DNA of 64,000 nt from Monodelphis domestica (GCF_027887165.1 NC_077231.1:125191987-125255986); one strand, 5' to 3'. Counted from the first letter of the stretch, positions 1 to 10,889 are shown. Notes: generated by a model not told the origin, from the sequence alone. Numbers and translations: made by a program.

Positions 1-264
1 AATAAAATAATCCAAGACTCCATGTTGCCTGATCTAAAGCCTTTCATTTATCATTTCCCTTACCCTGCCATTCTTTCATTTCCTTAAATGCCAACTTGAT
101 GCACCTTGAGGCTTTTTAGGGTTTTCTGTTAGTACTCAATGAGGCTTCCCCGTGGAAGAATCCTATGATTATCCTTGTTTTATTAGGGGAAAAGTAGCGT
201 AGCCTTAGGATATGAGGGTCCTATGCCTTAGGTTTTGTGTCTGACTAACCAACTTATTATTATT

Positions 265-950
265 ATCATTATCAAGCATTAAGCATCTATTGTATGCTAG
301 GCATAATATTAGGCAAAGGATGCAAATTCAAATATGAGACAGCCTTTGCCTTCTAGGAGGATAGTACTGGAGAATATGTGATCACAGATAAGTAAATAAA
401 AATATCTACAAAATAAATACACAATGGTTTTTTTGGGGCAGATACTAACAACTCAGAGAATCAGAAAAATTCTTTTACCAGGCCTGGTGGCACTTGAGCT
501 GAACTTTGAAAGGTAGAGCAAGGGATTCCTCTAAGCAGAGGTGAGAAGTGTATTATCCTATAATGCAAAGTTTAAATTCTTTTGAGAGTAATTTTAGGAT
601 AGGAAACATGCTACTTTATGGATTTGGGGAGGTAGCACATTTCTTATCCTAAATTTATTCTCAAAAGAATTTAAACTTTGCATTTTAGGATAATAATACA
701 TTACAAAGAAGTATGATCATTCCAGGAATTTGGGCAAAGGCCTCTACAAAGGCTAGGGAAGAGATATTCTGGACTGTCCTGAACTAGGAAATAACAAGTA
801 GACCAGTTTGGTTAGAGTAGAGTATTGAAGGGAAATAATATGCAAACAGCTCAGAAAAACAGGCTTGAGTCAGCCTGTAAAGGGTTTTAAAATGTCAAAT
901 AAAGGGGCTTGTATTTTATTGTAGCTCCTATACTCCCTCTAAAATAAGGG
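265..950 (-). repeat. L2 (CR1-clade LINE) 3' region, old, split by a MITE
   Basis: Read on the reverse strand this resembles the 3' part of L2. The left end has the decayed L2 terminus (a form of 'caataaatg...ctagcatac'), followed by 'cattccaggaat', 'aaggccagtttggtt' and 'tgtaaagggtttta' blocks in antisense order. The copy is interrupted by the palindromic element at 551-695; L2-like sequence resumes directly after it. Family assigned from memory. Confidence 0.5.
551..695. mobile_element. Palindromic MITE (Tc1/mariner-type, TA-flanked)
   Basis: Two arms of about 65 bp (left from 553, right ending at 693) are reverse complements at roughly 90% identity, separated by a loop of about 15 bp. The termini read TTATCCTA and TAGGATAA and are flanked by TA on both sides (551-552, 694-695). 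No coding capacity. The TA duplication and terminal repeats fit a non-autonomous Tc1/mariner element; the exact family is unknown. Confidence 0.6.
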
Positions 951-1133
951 AACCCCAGAATCAGTGATTGAAAACAAATTTTGATACTTGTGGCTTGGTT
1001 CTGTAATTTTCTAAGCGTAATCAACACTACTTCCATTTAGCTGGCAGATTCTCCAGCTTTTTTAGAGTATTAGGGTAGGGTTCAGACACCCTGCTATCAG
1101 TAGCATAGAAATAAATGACATAAAATTATATAT

Positions 1134-1288
1134 ACTTGGGTTCAAACCTGGCCTCCAACAATTCGCAGCTGTGAGACCCTGGGCAAGACACTTGACCCCC
1201 ATTGCCTCGCCCTTACCCCTCTTCTGCTTTGGAGCCAATACACAGTATTGGTTCCAAGACAGAAGGTAAGGGTTTAAAAAAAAAAAAC
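1134..1288 (+). repeat. Marsupial tRNA-derived CORE-SINE, 5'-truncated
   Basis: Sense-strand SINE body (GGTTCAAACCTGG, TGAGACCCTGGGCAAG, CCCATTGCC, TTGGTTCCAAGACAGAAGG) ending in an A-rich tail. The tRNA-like head is missing. Confidence 0.75.
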
Positions 1289-1345
1289 AAATATTACAAA
1301 TGCAAACAAATAAAGAAATTACATTAGTATATATTGTTGTTGTTT

Positions 1346-1543
1346 TTTAAACCTTTACTTTCTGTCTTAGAATCAATACTGTGTATTGGTCCCAAGGCAG
1401 AAGAGTGGTAAGGGTGAGGCAATGGGGGTCAACTGACTTGCCCAGGGTCACACAGCTGAGAAGTGTCTGAGGCCAGATTTGAACCCAGGGTCTCCTGTCT
1501 CTAGGCCTGGCTCTCAATCCACTGAGCTACCCAGCTGCCCCCA
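1346..1543 (-). repeat. Marsupial tRNA-derived CORE-SINE, near full length
   Basis: Same family as the copy at 1,134 but in opposite orientation: T-rich tail on the left, tRNA-like head (GAGCTACCCAGCTGCCCCC in antisense) on the right. With the upstream copy it forms an inverted pair separated by about 57 bp. Confidence 0.8.
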
Positions 1544-1639
1544 ATATTTGTTAACATTAACAAAAATCTACTCTTGTTCCATGAATTAAATACAGTACCC
1601 TCAAAAGTTGTAGCCATTTTTTCCTTCTTGTCCTTTGCC

Positions 1640-1850
1640 TGATGGTCCTATGAAGCAAAACAGTATAATGGAAAGAGAGCTAGATTTGAAATCAATAAGT
1701 CTTAGATTCAAATATTGCACTTACTAGAGCATCTCAGCCTTTTTTCTTATGTTTAAAATAGGGATAATAGTATCTAATACAGTATTGTTGTGAAGATCAA
1801 ATGAGATAACACATTTATAATGTTATATAAATGAGCTATAATCCTCCAGT
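1640..1850 (+). repeat. MIR-type SINE remnant
   Basis: Diverged MIR pattern: 'agtataatggaaagagagct', then a first-line phrase ending in 'caaat', then 'aaaatagggataatagtat' and 'tgttgtgaagatcaaatgagataa', the usual MIR 3' landmarks. Old and decayed. Confidence 0.55.
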
Positions 1851-3005
1851 TTTAGCCTAGAAATGGCAATATATGTTACTTTTATTTTCCTGCTTCCTTC
1901 TGTTCACTACCAAATTATAGCTATCAAGAAGATGAAAGATGGGGATGAGAGTCTCACTGGCATTGGTTATTCATAGCCATTTTTTTAAACCCTAGACCAA
2001 TTCTCTTAGTCTTCCATCACAGAATAACCCAATAAAAGGTTCTTTTGGTCAAGCAAAAAGTATCTATAAAACAATTTAATCTTGGGATGGACAGCAGTAG
2101 GATATTAACACTAATTACGTTGACATTTTCTGAGATTTCATATCACACTAGAATTTTTCTAATGTGAAAGTATTACTGATGTTTGGTCATGTGGCCTGAC
2201 CCAAAAGACCAACTTATAATCTTCATAAATGTCCAAGAAGCAACAGCTTCCACAGTTGGTGGCTTGTATGATCTCTCAACAACCATGTGAAGGTTCATAT
2301 TGTTTCAACTCAACTCTTCCTACTACAAGTTACTTTTTGTACTTTCTTGTTACGGTGGACAAAGAGTAAAACTGTTCACCACCCCCAATCATGTTTCCTA
2401 GCTCCTTTTGGAGACAGATGAGAGAAAATCCTTCTCAATATTTATACAAAGGAAATAGGCATCAATTATAAGTACAACATTGGGGACCAGTTTAAATCGA
2501 TTTGGAGAGGTTTATCATTGTTAGTTGCAGGGTGATGGTTTTTTATAACCATAGTAACTCCTGAAAATCAGTACTAACTTATAGAGAAGTCCTATTCAAA
2601 AGTTGTAACCCTTCCCACTTCTCCACCAAGAAATTGCCAAAGATTCAGTCAGGACTAAATACAAAGCGCAAGGTGCTGGGAGAGATGCAAGTTTGGATAA
2701 GACATAGGTCCAGCTCAAAAATCATGTGGTTTATTATTTAGTAGAGTGATATGAGATACAAAAAATTGACCATAATTTTAAAATAGAATGACATACTTAA
2801 GAGTTGGAAAGGTCCTTATAGGAAAAGTACATTGGAAAAATGTGAGACAAGTATGTTAAGTAATGTGTAAGGGGAAAAAGGACTTAAAGGAAAGCAATGA
2901 TGAGGGAAATGGTACTTTTTCCACAGGTGGAAAGGTTTAGATTTGAAAGCACATCTAGCCAAATTACTTTGTGGAGACTCTGCTATCCTAGCTCTTCACC
3001 TTCTT
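1851..3005. other. Unassigned intergenic DNA
   Basis: AT-rich sequence with no open frame of note and no repeat I can name. Probably decayed repeats. Confidence 0.5.
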
Positions 3006-3465
3006 TGTAGTCGAGGAATACCTCTTCTTTTCTTTATTTGTATTTGCTTAAGATAAAGTTGTGGACTTACTTATCTTTGCTTCAGACAAAGATGAGGATT
3101 GACCTTCACCCATCCTGGGACCAAGGATGGAACAGTAAACATGAAGGCTGCGGGATAACATTTATGAAGGGCAAATTGCGATTAGGTGGGCGCCTATACC
3201 CTTGTCTGCCCCTCTTCCCCTTGTTTGTATTTGTAATAAACGAAGAATGTAGGTTAACCTTTGAACACCTGCCTATCCCTGGACCAAGGTTAGGGTTTCT
3301 GGAATGAAGAATCATAAATTCCTGTGGGTTTTGTCTAAGTAGTCTTTGCCTATAAAAGTTCTGTGTGAAGCAAATAAAATTGACACTATTTCTCTCTTTT
3401 CATATAGTGTCCATCTCTTCTTTTGTTACTCTTCATTTTTCGTTACCCCAAACAGGATGTCACAG
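3006..3465 (+). repeat. LTR-like fossil (possible solo LTR)
   Basis: The segment has an internal direct duplication (blocks around 3,010-3,140 and 3,205-3,300 sharing TTTGTATTTG, a 'gaccttcacc/aacctttgaac' stretch and GGACCAAGG), then CTATAAAAG (TATA box), a short gap and AATAAAA. That order matches the U3-R layout of a retroviral LTR. No internal retroviral region is seen beside it. Family, exact ends and age cannot be fixed from the sequence alone. Confidence 0.35.
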
Positions 3466-3970
3466 GACTGGCCGACCATGTGGATGAATCTTGTAAGCCA
3501 TAGAGTCTTACACTTCTTACCACTCTATCTGCTACATTTAACAGTGATGGAAAAACCACCTGGAAACCTGAAGCAGGCAAGATGATATTTTGTGTGACCC
3601 AGGGAGCAGTCCCCCAGTTTCTCTATACCTCAGTCTTCTGACTTCTCTAGGGAGAGAGATGGTTTTTTCCTTCCCTCCCTTCTTTTTCTCCTTCGGAAGC
3701 CGCGTGAGGTCATGTGTAACAGGTGTGTATGTATGTGTGACAGATGAGAAGCATAAGGAAATACTGCTTATATATCCTGGGTCACCAGGAAGCATGTTGA
3801 CTTTTAATGGATTAACAAGACCCACACAAATCAATGAAGTTGTGTGAGGGGACCTTGGTGGGATCCACTAATTAAATATACTTTTCCCCTCCTCTCAGTC
3901 CCCTCTCTTCCTATTTCCGGGTTCTCTTTCTCTACCGTCCTTCTCTAAAATAAATAATCGGGTTCTCTTG
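3466..3970. other. Unassigned intergenic DNA
   Basis: No gene or repeat recognised; GC content rises toward the promoter-like cluster that follows. Confidence 0.5.
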
Positions 3971-4330
3971 GTCCCGCCTCCTAAACCTAAACCTAACCCG
4001 GCGAGAACTGGGCTACCAATGAGAGCTTTCTCTCTACTGTGCTTTGTTTATGCTTTTTCTTACGTCATCCTCAACCCCAACCAATCAGTATGCCAAGGGG
4101 CGGGGCTAAAATTTCACCATTTCCTGCCCAGGCAGCCACCCTTCACCCGTTTGTTGCCGACCTCATGACAGACTGTTGTATTAGCCAATTGAGAAGCAGG
4201 TTTGGGCCAAACCTACTCAGACTCTAGCTAATTAGAGTGAGGCAAAGAGCAGTAGGGGTGGGGAATGAAAGCTTGACCTCTCTTTTGGAAGAGGTTTGAG
4301 CAAGATTTCAATTGGTTGAACTCCCAATTA
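3971..4330. promoter_or_regulatory. Promoter-like cluster: CCAAT boxes, CRE, GC box
   Basis: Within 320 bp there are three forward CCAAT boxes (4,016-4,020 as ACCAATGAG; 4,081-4,085 as ACCAATCAG, a near-perfect NF-Y site; 4,185-4,189 as GCCAATTG), one reverse CCAAT (4,311-4,315, ATTGG), a TACGTCA CRE-type site (4,061-4,067) and an Sp1/KLF box GGGGCGGGGC (4,097-4,106). These are the elements of a TATA-less housekeeping-type promoter. It lies about 2.4 kb upstream of the FOXJ2 CpG island. No coding exon follows on either strand, so it could be an alternative FOXJ2 promoter, a noncoding-RNA promoter or an enhancer. Confidence 0.5.
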
Positions 4331-5005
4331 AAGCCTATTGATCCAGCGTGGAATTTACTTCGAGGGCCACAGCTTTTCCCCCCTCTTACGCTTTCTCCAC
4401 CCTAGGCCAAGGTGGGCTTCCCAGTCCCCCTTACTCACCCACCTATAATTTCCCGCTTCCAAGAAAGAGGCCAATCTTTGAGTGGTATATATCCCCCTTC
4501 CCCTTGTCGGGGCCACCTAGCCTAGTATCATTTTTGAACCCCCAGCCCAAGTTCTGGTGTCAAGCTCCCCTTTCTGCACGTCTCTCGGCTCTCCTCCCAT
4601 ACACAGGTTCCTGAGTCCAAGCAGCAGGGGTGGAGGGTGGAGGTGGGGGTAGGGCGGAGCTGGTTGCTGGGGAGTGACTGAACCATCTTAAGGTGGAGCA
4701 GGATAGTTGTGAATATCTGGACTTCAAAGCGAGGCGAATGCCACTTTTTCTTCTTCAGTAGCTGCGTTTCCAACTTTGTGCCTTGCCTAGTTCCGATTGA
4801 AGTAATCTTCCAGTTCTGCAGCCCCAAATACCCTCCATTATTCTCCTGCATCATTTTCAGATCAGTCTTTGTCCCCAAACTTTAGTCTCATAGAGATATG
4901 TGGAGAAAGTACAATATAGTATTTTTAGGGAGAAGGAGAATAGGAGAGAAATGGATTTTATTAGAGATTAATTGAATAACCTTGCCATATGATTTATCTG
5001 TCTTT
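4331..5005. other. Unassigned DNA downstream of the promoter-like cluster
   Basis: GC-richer than the surroundings up to about 4,720, then AT-rich. No repeat or coding exon recognised. The 116-codon reverse frame here has no recognisable motif. Confidence 0.45.
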
Positions 5006-5110
5006 TCAGTCAGTCAAATAACATTTATTAAATGCCTGCTTTGTGTCAAGCACTGTGCTAAGCGCTGGGGATAGAGTAAAAGACAGTCCCTATCCTCTAG
5101 CTTACAGTTG
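5006..5110 (-). repeat. L2 3' end
   Basis: ACATTTATTAAATGCCTGCT followed by CACTGTGCTAAGCGCTGGGG and 'ctatcctctagctta' is the antisense of the L2 3' terminus. Confidence 0.65.
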
Positions 5111-5850
5111 AAGGAGAGACACCGCATACAAATAACTGCTCAAGCTCTACACATATACATATGTGTAATTGATTTATATATAGATATAATTGGTTTATAC
5201 ATATATGTATATGTAACTGGTTTATATAACTTATGGCCAGTGTTTTATTATCCTCACGGTATTTGTGAAACAGAATTGGGGAGGAGCATTTTAGGGGAAG
5301 GGAAAAGAGTAACAGATTAGAGGAGTAGGTAGAAGCAGAGTGTAAGTTTGTGCAGACCTGTAGAAGCTGATGCAGAGTAAAGGAGAACAATTCATACAAT
5401 AACATTATAAAGAAAAACAGCTTTGAAAAACTTGATAATTCTGATTAGTTTAATGACCAAGCATGATACCACAGGACTACTACTGATGAAGCATGCAATC
5501 CACCTCCTGAGAGAGAAGTGATGGATCCTAGATGCAGAATAAGAGACATTTTTGGACAGAACCAAAGTGGGAATTTGCTTTGCTTGACTGTACATATTTG
5601 TTACAAGGGCTTTGTTATTTTTTTCCCAGGTGGGGAAGGGGGGTCAGGGAGCAAGGGGGAGTACGGATAGAATAGCCCAGAAAAGAAAAAAAAGATTGTA
5701 CAGTGGCATTAATATGTACTAAGGGGAAAGGGGGCCTGAAGAGGGAGCAGAAGCGGTAAGGATGAGGTTGTCCTATAAAAGGTCTGGAAATAGAGGGAGA
5801 TGTTGTTAAAGGGATTGCCAAATTAGCTGTAGGATAATTGCTTTTCTATA
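5111..5850. other. AT-rich unassigned stretch
   Basis: Contains loose (ATATAC)n-like alternation near 5,150-5,230 and otherwise nothing recognisable. Confidence 0.45.
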
Positions 5851-5854
5851 GTGT

Positions 5855-6105
5855 TAAGAATCCCATCTTCTGCAAGGCTTTTCCTAATGTGAGTGGCTTA
5901 TCTTTAGGATTGCACTTCATTTATCCTGTATATAGGTCGTAGGTTGTTTGTACACCGTTATTTGCATGCTGTCTTCTATTGGACTGTGAGCTCTTAGAGG
6001 TCTGGGACTTTTTTTTTTTGCCATTCTTTGTATCCCCAGGGCTTACAGCAATGCTTGTCACATAGCAGGCACTTAATAAAAGCTTGTTAATTTGACTTTA
6101 ACAAG
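5855..6105 (+). repeat. L2 3' end
   Basis: Sense-strand L2 terminus: 'aaggcttttcctaat', ATTGGACTGTGAGCTC, TTTGTATCCCCAGGGCTTA, 'catagcaggcacttaataaa'. Confidence 0.65.
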
Positions 6106-6183
6106 TTCATAAAAGACTTTGGCATGTGTGTATATATTTATACACGCACACATATATTACATATATCTGCATATACACGCATT

Positions 6184-6253
<70 letters not shown>

Positions 6254-6282
6254 CATCCATCTATCCATCTATCTATCTATCT
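6184..6282. repeat. (CTAT)n microsatellite
   Basis: About 25 tetranucleotide units with a few CCAT variants near the right end. The long Tyr/Leu/Ser/Ile-repeat frames across it are artefacts of the repeat. Confidence 0.97.
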
Positions 6283-6479
6283 TCTTAATTCAGTTGAGCC
6301 TCACAGTCATCTGCTGGGGGGGTGGGGGGGGAGGGAGGAAAGCCTCTCGTTCTACAAACAAGGACCAGAGAGACCAAAGAGACCTTTGCCCAAGGTCACG
6401 GGCTACAAGGACCCCCAGGCTTCTGACACCTAGACTCTGCGCCGCCTACACAAAGTAGAGGGAGAATCCTGAATGATTC

Positions 6480-7320
6480 CGGGGTTGCTCATCCCTTCAG
6501 GATGGGGGAGCGGAGGTCGCGATTACCTAGCAGGAAGGAGCGAGCCTTGGACAGCCGCTCGGGTCAGGGAGAGGTGGGAGACTCCGCAGCTCCCTGAGCC
6601 TCCTTAACCCGCGCGGGGAGACGGCGGCCGTGACTGCCGGGCTGGGCCGGGGGGCGGGGACAAGAGGGGAGGGGGGCGAGGAACCGCGCGGAGGCCGGGG
6701 AGGAGCCGGGGCCTGCAGCGGAGCGCAGCCGGAGCCCGAGCCGAGCCCGGGGACCGCGCGTATGCTCGCCAGTTCCCCCGCTCCCGCGGAGTCCGAATAG
6801 CGTGGCGCTCGGGGTGGCGGCGTGGGTAGCCCTGCGGGCCCCGGGGGACGAGGCGGCCAGGCTACCGCCGCTGCTCCCCCGCACCGAGCTTTAGTCCGAG
6901 CCCGGAGCCGCGGCCTCCCTGCCCGGCCAGCCGGGCAACCCCAGAAGAACGCCAAGAGCGGCGAGACGCCGCGCCCGGGGCGCCCGGCCTGCCTCCGCTG
7001 GACGGGAGACCCCTAGAGCCCGGGCCGTGCCCCGGGGGAGCGCGTCCCACCCCAGGAAGCAGAGGCACCCTCTTTCCTAGCCTCCTGCGTAGACACACTC
7101 ACTTCTTAGTTCCAGACTTTCGGGGCAAAGGGGGAAAGGAGAAAGGCGTCCTGCGTCCTCCCCCCCTCGTGCCCGCCCTCCTTTGGCGAGAGCCGAGAAG
7201 AGTGCTGGATTCCGAGCCTGAGAGGACACGCCGGGGCAGTGCGAAATCCAGATTCTTCCCAGACTCAGGAAAGGGAAACAACCTCCCCACCCCAACTCTC
7301 CGGGCTTCCTCCTAGAACCT
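6480..7320 (+). promoter_or_regulatory. FOXJ2: CpG island, probable FOXJ2 promoter
   Basis: Very GC-rich with dense CpG (for example 6,600-7,040), GC boxes such as GGGGCGGGGA near 6,651, no TATA box and no repeats, in a window that is otherwise CpG-poor. It is the only strong CpG island upstream of the FOXJ2 coding exons and on the correct side of them. TATA-less CpG-island promoters are usual for broadly expressed factors. The start site cannot be fixed from sequence. Confidence 0.75.
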
Positions 7321-7713
7321 AGAAAGTGGAACGGGGCAGTGCCTCTCCCCTTAGTTCTCCAGCTGGCAGAAGAAGTCCCTCACCCCTGAAGGAGCCAGTT
7401 TTGAGGGGAGGGGGACTCTCCCAAAGGGGAGGAGACAACCCCAAGTTGGGTGAGGCTCCTCCCCTTCTCCCCAGGACAACTGACAAGGCGTGGGGGCTCT
7501 GCCACCTCCCGCAGGTAGGACCTCCTTCTCCTCCTGCTCCTTCCTCTTCTGGAGGGACTCACCTTCCCACTCCAGCTTGGGGAACTCGGCAAAGCTCACG
7601 GAGCGCTACTGAGGATGGGGTCCTTGGCCTACCCCTAAAGAGAGATATCCCCTCAGCCCCAAACACCAGTGCCAGGTGGTTCCCTTCCTTTGCCTGGAGA
7701 ACCTCTGAGGCAG
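6700..7713 (+). other. FOXJ2: Candidate FOXJ2 5' UTR exon (exon 1)
   Basis: The FOXJ2 start codon sits 14 nt inside an exon with its own acceptor, so at least one upstream noncoding exon is needed. The CpG island runs into a strong donor GGCAG|GTGAGT at 7,713/7,714; a weaker alternative is GCAG|GTAGGA at 7,514/7,515. The left edge (start site) is a guess placed in the core of the island. cDNA ends would settle it. Confidence 0.35.
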
Positions 7714-8149
7714 GTGAGTAATGTCTGTGGTCAGTGTTTCCCTTTCCTCCTCTGACTCCTTGATGTACTAAGTGAATTAAGAAGGTGGAGGGCCAGCATT
7801 TGCTTTTGACAGCTAGGAAGGAGATCTTTTTGGACCAAGGAGTTGTAACAGGGTCCAAGGAATGCGTACTTGGAGAATAGATCTAGAGATGACAAATGGA
7901 TCCTGGGAGGTGGAGCTTTTGAAGCTGTTGGAGTATGGCTCCTATTGCCAGGGCTCTGGGAAATGGGTTCCCTAGAGTTTGGGGAGAGGAGAGGTGGAAT
8001 TCTTTCCTCATCCCCAAATAGATCTTGCTGAGCATGCTGAGAAGCAAGGGAGTGGGGAGAGAGGGGCAATTAGAAAAGTGCTTCCTACAGACTATCTATA
8101 CCCTCAGCCCGCCTTGCTCTCAGGCCAGTACGACTCTGGATTTGGCTTT

Positions 8150-8870
8150 CATTCACCAAGCATTTCTTAAGTGCCTGCCTTGGGCCTGACAGGCCCAGGA
8201 TGGGCACACTTGGTTAGATCCTAGATCTCTGTGTTTGTGTGTCTAATGTCTAAATCATAAATCTTTCAGAGTAGGGGGTCCCAAGATTTGAAGGCTTGTC
8301 ACATGCATTTTTTAACACACACACCCCCCATCCCACCCCAGCCCCTTGTGTGTCTGGAGATTTTATTTTTTGTAACATAATCATAGGATGATCATCATAG
8401 CCTATAGAACTAGAAGAGACATCCGAGATCCTCTTATAAAACCCCTTCATTTTACAAATGAGTTAACAGAGGTCCAGCCAGTGAAGGGATTTGCCTGGAA
8501 TCTCACAGGTATTAAATAGCAGCGTTGAGATTTTAACCCAAAGCCTGCCACTCCAAATCTAGCTATCTTTGCACCATTCTATGCTGCCAGTTAAGATTCA
8601 TCATTGTCCAGGAGTCCCATCAGAGTCATATCTGGGTATCTCTCTATGGCTGTGAGGCTGGGGGCAGTGTCATAGAAAGCCTTTCTCTTCTGCATCTCCA
8701 TCACAGAATGGGGTCCAAGCCTTCTCATAGCTCATAGAAACTATTGTTGGGATCTTAGAGGTCATCTAGTCTAATCTCCTGATTTTGCAGATGAGGAATC
8801 AGGACAAGAGAAGTTATGTGACTTGCCTAAAGACTCAAAAGCTGATAGGGGGCCTGGATCTCCATTAAGC
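8150..8870 (-). repeat. L2 scrap and two MIR/THER1-type fragments
   Basis: Around 8,150-8,190 'cattcaccaagcatttcttaagtgcctgcc' recalls the L2 end. Around 8,425-8,595 and 8,745-8,870 antisense MIR/THER1 landmarks appear: TTTACAAATGAG / TTTGCAGATGAGG, 'gggatttgcctgg' / GTGACTTGCCTAAAG and 'ctagctatctttgcaccattct'. All lie in FOXJ2 intron 1. Confidence 0.5.
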
Positions 8871-10340
8871 CCAAAAGAAAAGATGGGAGAACTGGGATTC
8901 AGTAGACTGCAAAGGCTTCAGGAGAGCCCAAGCTCCTGAGCTGAGGTCCCTCCCTAAAGAAGGACCTACCCCACTGTGCCTCAGGGCTTCAGTCTCACTA
9001 TGACTGTGCTTCAGGTGAGAGCAAGTGGGAAACTTTCACTGGAAAGGGAGCTATAGAATTAGCACCAAGTCCTCTCTGAAGAATCTTTCCATCAAGGAGA
9101 TCATGACCTCTAAGAAATGTCTTTGATTAAGGTTCATTTTACAGAAACCTCAAACAGCTTCTTTCTGGTTCTTAACCTGGGGTCAGTGCTCCCCCACTTG
9201 TCTACAAGCCCTTCTTAGAGTATTATCGGTGAAGTCCCAGTTGTGGTAGAGAAGACATTGCTCCAGAAGAGCAGGGACTCTCTCTTGTTGACCCTTAGAC
9301 TGTCTCAAGCAAAACTATCCCTTCTGGAGATCTGTAAACCTCACCCCCCTTTTTTCCCTTTTGTCCTCTGGCTCAGTTAGCTGGGTGACTCCAACCCTGT
9401 CAGGCACCTTATCTTTTTCTGAAGTATTCTAGCCTTTGCCCTCTATCCACTCCCATCCATCCCAGAGCATAGCTGGGTGTGGAAAAGTAACTCTGGGTTC
9501 TTACTTTTTCCTCCTGCTTTTCTACATCTAGACGATCTAGGATTGGGCTCTCTAAGCTCCTGAAATTGCTTCTTCACTCAGGGGTCAGATACCTCTGAAT
9601 AGCATTCTATAGTCTGTATCTGGTGTGAGAGATGGACTCATATCTGATGATCGTTGGCCAAGAAGCAGGATGATCTTCCCCAAAGGGGACTGGAATATTG
9701 TGGAGCAGATTTGAATATGAAACTACTGAGAAGGCTAATATTATTGTAGGATGCATGTTAGCATGATAATTCAAATGTATGTCTCCATGTGTATGTTTGG
9801 AGTATATATATGTGTAGAGGTATATTCTGGGTGTGACAACCCAATGCTGCAAATACAAAGGTACCAAGAATCATGTTTCTAGCAGATCTATACATGGGAT
9901 GGACCTTTTTTGAGTCCTGGTGACATATAGACACACACAGTAGAGTGGGGATGGGGAATGCCCTTTGTTGTCTGGCATCCTCCTGAATGATTGCAGAGCA
10001 ATAATCATAAACATCAGAGTAGCTCAAGTGGGACTCAAACCCCCTGGAGCTTTGGGAGTGATAGGAGAAGACTCTCTGGGTTTGGAGGTCACCCAGAGGT
10101 ATTCCCAAGAGCTTTTCATCCTGGCAGGATCCAACTTTGCTCTGCCAGCTTCTCTTTTCTCCCAGAACACCTGAGCATTGTGATAGAGATATCTGGTCAG
10201 GAATAAGAATTATTCCACTGCTTCAACTGCATGGGGGAGCTGGATCACAGCCCTACCTAAAATGCTACCTTTCTGTCTGACCCTAAATGGGACCAGGTGG
10301 AATGATGACTGGTGAATGGTTGTGGATTTAGAGATTGATA
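8871..10340. other. Intron 1 sequence, unassigned
   Basis: Mostly unique-looking sequence with no coding exon recognised. Only short AC/TG alternations (near 9,770-9,825) stand out. Confidence 0.45.
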
Positions 10341-10344
10341 TAAT

Positions 10345-10450
10345 GCAGCCCTCTCCTTTTACAGAGGAAGAAACTTGACACGGAGAGTGGTTAGGTAGGT
10401 TGCCTATGGCCACGCAGGTAGTAAATAGAAATTCTGGGTCTTGAACCCAT
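10345..10450 (-). repeat. MIR/THER1-type fragment
   Basis: Antisense MIR landmarks: 'cttttacagaggaagaaacttga', 'gcctatggccacgcaggtagtaaatagaaa', 'cttgaacccatc'. Confidence 0.5.
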
Positions 10451-10642
10451 CTCTAAGCTCAAGTTCATGAGTTCCTACAATTCTCAGGGTCATTGTGGAT
10501 GCACTTTCTTAGGTAATCTCTTGGACCAGATCAGAGTTAGAGTGATTCTATCTCTGAAGGAAAACTAGGATGAACCCTAATGACTTGGCATCCAAGAGGA
10601 ACCCAGCAAGTTTTAGGTTTTTATATTTTGTCCTGTCCCTAT

Positions 10643-10862
10643 TTCCTTCCTTCCTTCCTTCCTTCCTTCCTTCCTTCCTTCCTTCCTTCCTTCCTTCCTT
10701 CCTTCCTTCCTTCCTTCCTTCCTTCCTTCCTTCCTTCCTTCCTTCCTTCCTTCCTTCCTTCCTTCCTTCCTTCCTTCCTTCCTTCCTTCCTTCCTTCCTT
10801 CCTTCCTTCCTTCCTTCCTTCCTTCCTTCCTTCCTTCCTTCCTTCCTTCCTTCCTTCCTTTT
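10643..10862. repeat. (CCTT)n / (GGAA)n microsatellite, about 55 units
   Basis: About 220 bp of uninterrupted CCTT, followed by a C-run (about 10,866-10,878). The reverse strand is pure GGAA, the ETS-family core. It sits in FOXJ2 intron 1. The Pro-Ser-Phe-Leu and Lys-Glu-Gly-Arg frames across it are repeat artefacts. Confidence 0.98.
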
Positions 10863-10889
10863 TCTCCCCCCCCCCCCCTTCTGTAAGGG

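Noticed and set aside
1346-1543. tRNA-like heads of the SINEs as tRNA genes
   Set aside because: They lack a complete cloverleaf and belong to full SINE units repeated across the window.
3980-3999. CCTAAA-like run resembling telomere repeat
   Set aside because: Only about three imperfect units; too short for an interstitial telomeric site.
4528-4878. 116-codon reverse frame near the promoter-like cluster
   Set aside because: No recognisable domain, composition bias or splice context.
6119-6458. Open frames rich in Tyr/Leu/Ser/Ile
   Set aside because: Produced by the (CTAT)n microsatellite; no coding signal outside the repeat.
6527-7098. Several reverse and forward frames of 60-142 codons
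   Set aside because: GC-rich CpG island sequence has few stop codons; composition is Arg/Pro/Ala/Gly noise with no motif.
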